Assembly: GCA_903868845.1 (NCBI GenBank)
Contig: CAIPWS010000134.1
Span: 1-6,847 of the forward strand
Source of the DNA: an uncultured bacterium
GTDB lineage: Bacteria; Patescibacteriota; Minisyncoccia; Phycocordibacterales; PALSA-1337
DNA: 6,847 bases
Direction of reading: 5' to 3'
The position numbers and the translations under genes were made by a program. A model generated the notes under the pieces. It saw only the letters and a list, made by a program, of their open reading frames with translations. It was not told the DNA's origin and ran no database searches. This document shows positions 5,082 through 6,847 of the stretch, in pieces (within the stretch, counting starts at the first letter, position 1; each line of letters opens with the position of its first letter).

Positions 5082-5086
5082 ATGAA

Positions 5087-5605
5087 CTACAGGCGCAAAA
5101 AGACTAGTCCGTAATGATGATCCCCTGCTCCAAAAGTCTGCTCAAGCTTGAAACCAGACTTCTCGAAAAGTGCTTGCGACTTTGCTGCAGAAAATGGTGT
5201 CTTTGGGCCGAGCGGACTTATATCACTCCAGTCGACTACCAAAACCTTGCCTCCCGGTTTGAGGATGCGCTTTATCTCCAGTGCAAACTCGTCTGGCTTT
5301 TCTATTTGGAATAAAATATTTGAAGCTACAACCCTGTCTAGAAGACTGTCTTTTATCTTCGTACCACCTATCTTCTCAACATTTCCCCATATGACTTCTA
5401 TATTCATAAGACCCTGAGCTTTGCCAGATGAACGAATGCGCTCAAGTAAATCTTTTTGAACTTCTACAGCATAAACACGACCAGAAGCACCTATGCGTCT
5501 AGCAGCTTCGAGAGTATAAAAACCGGATCCAGCTCCGAGATCTGCAACCTTCATACCGTCCATAAGTCCAAGCTTGGAGAGATTTGCTGATGGGTCAGAA
5601 AACAT
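5087..5605 (-). CDS. Small class I SAM-dependent methyltransferase
   Basis: I start at ATG 5605, giving 172 residues. The frame extends to a TTG at 5623 but a consensus -10 box occupies that extension. Motif I for SAM binding is VADLGAGSGFYT (20-31); VYAVEV (44-49) supplies the acidic residue (E48) expected to hold the ribose; GNVEKI (74-79) and DRVVASNILFQI (90-101) match motifs II/III-IV; ILKPGGKVLVVDW (114-126) is the typical post-motif. The protein is compact with no added substrate domain, and ends GAGDHHYGLVFLRL. It resembles the UbiE/Methyltransf_11 group in the core, but the substrate cannot be predicted. It lies between gyrA (78 bases upstream) and the binding-protein gene (56 bases downstream) on the same strand, and may head the transcript that continues into the pilin array. 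Confidence 0.9.
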   Translation of the reverse strand: MFSDPSANLSKLGLMDGMKVADLGAGSGFYTLEAARRIGASGRVYAVEVQKDLLERIRSSGKAQGLMNIEVIWGNVEKIGGTKIKDSLLDRVVASNILFQIEKPDEFALEIKRILKPGGKVLVVDWSDISPLGPKTPFSAAKSQALFEKSGFKLEQTFGAGDHHYGLVFLRL

Positions 5606-5611
5606 GGCTAT

Positions 5612-5617
5612 ATTATA
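5612..5617 (-). promoter_or_regulatory. Consensus -10 box for the methyltransferase gene, probably leaderless
   Basis: The minus strand reads TATAAT at 5617-5612, then six bases, then ATG at 5605. Transcription usually starts 6-8 bases after the -10 box, so the RNA would begin at or next to the start codon. The -35 position (17-bp spacer) reads TTTAAC, a weak match. A second TATAAT (5679-5674) lies further upstream just after the gyrA stop, with no good -35. Confidence 0.6.
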
Positions 5618-5621
5618 GCGC

Positions 5622-5669
5622 AATAGTCCTCGAGGTTAAAGCAAGGGTTGGGGAGAATAATCCTCGAGG
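5622..5669. promoter_or_regulatory. Paired 14-bp repeats with CCTCGAGG palindromes at the methyltransferase promoter
   Basis: On the minus strand CCTCGAGGACTATT (5635-5622) and CCTCGAGGATTATT (5669-5656) differ by one base and start 34 bp apart. Each contains the perfect 8-bp palindrome CCTCGAGG. The copy nearer the gene fills the spacer between the -35 and -10 positions, where a bound protein would affect polymerase. Because the palindromes are identical they can also pair as a hairpin, but no T run follows, so a gyrA terminator is less likely. An operator pair is the favoured reading, as inference. Confidence 0.5.
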
Positions 5670-5683
5670 CAAAATTATAACTT

Positions 5684-6847
5684 CTATAAACAAACCAAAC
5701 TAGCCAACTCATCCCCTTCACGAAGCTTCATAACACGAACACCTTGAGTAGCACGACTGAGGGCTGGGATCTCCTTGAGATCAACACGGATAACCTGACT
5801 CTTCTTGGACATAGCCACTATCTCTTCATCGGCTTCAGTAACAACTTTGGCGGCCATGAGTGAACCAGTCTTGGGTGTGACATTCATAGTGAGAATACCG
5901 GAACCACCACGATTTTGAGTCTTGTATTCAGAAAGTTCTGTCTTCTTACCATAACCATTTGCTCCCATAACGAAGAGACATGCTCCCTTTGCATCCTTGG
6001 AAACTACATCAGCGGAAATGACAGCATCGGCTTCTATCTTTTTCTTTGCATCTGCTTCGGTAAGACGAATAACACGGACACCGGCAGCATTGCGACCCAT
6101 TTCGCGAACATCGCTTTCTTTGAAGCGGATAGATTGACCCTCCTTCGTGGCTATCATGACTTCATCATTTTTCGATACGAAAGATGCGGATATGAGCTCG
6201 TCTCCAGCTTCGAGTGTGATAGCGATAAGTCCTGAACGGCGAACATCTTTGAAGTGCTTTGCTGAAGTTTTCTTACCAGTTCCGGTCTTGGTCACCAACA
6301 TGAGCGACAGACCTTCTGCCTCTTTCTTATTTTTTGGCATAGGAAGAATAGAAGTCACGCGCTCTCCTTCTGCAAGTGACAAAAAGTTCATTATGGACTT
6401 TCCTTTTGTTGCACGCTTACCTTCTGGAATCTCAAACATCTTGATCTGATAGGCTTTACCTTTATCTGAGAAGAATAGAAGGTCGTTGTGAGTGGAAGCA
6501 TTTATAAGATGGGTGATAAAATCCTCTTCTTTCGTATCTAGATCCACAACCCCAACTCCACCGCGCTTCTGTTTACGGTATTCAGATGGATCTGTACGCT
6601 TGATATAACCACCCTTGGTCAAAACAAGGACTGATTCTTCGTCTGGTATGAGGTCCTCTGCACTAAATTCTTTGACACCATGTTTTACTATTCTGGTGCG
6701 ACGGTCATTTCCATATCTTTCTTTTATCTCAGCAAGTTCAGCCTTGATAATATTTCTAACCTTCTTTTCACTTGCCAAAATACTCTTGAGATCTGTTATG
6801 AGTTCCTGTATAGACTTGAGCTCGTCGAGAACTTTCTTGCGTTCGAG
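5684..6847 (-). CDS. gyrA: DNA gyrase subunit A, C-terminal part (5' end beyond the window)
   Basis: The frame is open to the right edge; 387 residues are present, beginning LERKKVLDELKSIQELITDL, the coiled-coil end of the breakage-reunion domain, then LAEIKERYGNDRRTRI. The rest is the six-bladed beta-pinwheel that wraps DNA: blade starts at about VLVLTKGGYIKRT, LLFFSDKGKAYQI, LMLVTKTGTGKKT, EVMIATKEGQSIRF, CLFVMGANGYGKKT and EIVAMSKKSQVIRV. The GyrA box, needed for DNA wrapping, is QKRGGVG (encoded at 6551-6571); the usual sixth residue is Lys or Arg, here Val. A second box-like QNRGGSG lies in blade 5. The box argues for GyrA over ParC. The catalytic tyrosine lies outside the window. There is no acidic C-terminal tail; the protein ends soon after the last blade (GDELASLVCL). 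The subunit forms the supercoiling enzyme with GyrB. Confidence 0.95.
   Translation of the reverse strand, partial: LERKKVLDELKSIQELITDLKSILASEKKVRNIIKAELAEIKERYGNDRRTRIVKHGVKEFSAEDLIPDEESVLVLTKGGYIKRTDPSEYRKQKRGGVGVVDLDTKEEDFITHLINASTHNDLLFFSDKGKAYQIKMFEIPEGKRATKGKSIMNFLSLAEGERVTSILPMPKNKKEAEGLSLMLVTKTGTGKKTSAKHFKDVRRSGLIAITLEAGDELISASFVSKNDEVMIATKEGQSIRFKESDVREMGRNAAGVRVIRLTEADAKKKIEADAVISADVVSKDAKGACLFVMGANGYGKKTELSEYKTQNRGGSGILTMNVTPKTGSLMAAKVVTEADEEIVAMSKKSQVIRVDLKEIPALSRATQGVRVMKLREGDELASLVCL

Noticed and set aside
5628..5669. CCTCGAGG pair as a gyrA terminator
   Set aside because: The stem would have a 26-base loop and no T tract after it, and its position over the promoter fits an operator better.
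5915..6449. Plus-strand frames of 100-106 codons antisense to gyrA
   Set aside because: They overlap each other and the conserved GyrA pinwheel; codon-shadow effect.

Overview
This window looks like a chromosomal piece of a Candidate Phyla Radiation (Patescibacteria) bacterium, most likely from the Parcubacteria side. The grounds are a run of small two-helix pilin-like proteins resembling the T4SS_pilin family common in those genomes, short AT-rich gene spacings, start sites without clear Shine-Dalgarno sequences, and a standard genetic code (no in-frame TGA in nine genes, so not a UGA-recoded lineage). Family names are from recognition of sequence patterns; no database search was run.

Layout. 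Positions 1-120 hold a 34-bp tandem repeat running off the left edge. Positions 121-665 contain no convincing protein gene but several strong inverted repeats, so this stretch may encode a structured RNA or be regulatory. A complete tRNA-Leu(UAG) on the plus strand (666-747) follows. Directly behind it is a perfect 17-bp hairpin flanked by A and T tracts (751-796), placed to terminate both the tRNA transcript and the long minus-strand gene run arriving from the right.

All nine protein genes are on the minus strand. In transcription order they are: the C-terminal part of gyrA (enters at the right edge, ends at 5684); a small SAM-dependent methyltransferase with a consensus -10 box so close to its ATG that the message is probably leaderless; a membrane-anchored extracellular solute-binding protein; then six consecutive small exported two-helix proteins (F, E, D, C, B, A in the entries below). 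These six share one plan: an export signal or a remnant of one, an N-terminal ectodomain, a first helix, a short charged loop, and a second helix often ending in W-G-x-V-x-x-I-x-N-T. D and C are a recent tandem duplication with a 66-bp identical block.

How they may work together (inference). The binding protein and six pilin-like proteins have small gaps (4-42 nt) and share one terminator, so they probably form one expression unit, with extra promoter-like sites inside it before D and B. It could supply several subunits of a cell-surface filament or pore plus a surface receptor. No ATPase, VirB4/VirD4, permease or other assembly component is in the window, so the machine that would use these subunits must be encoded elsewhere.
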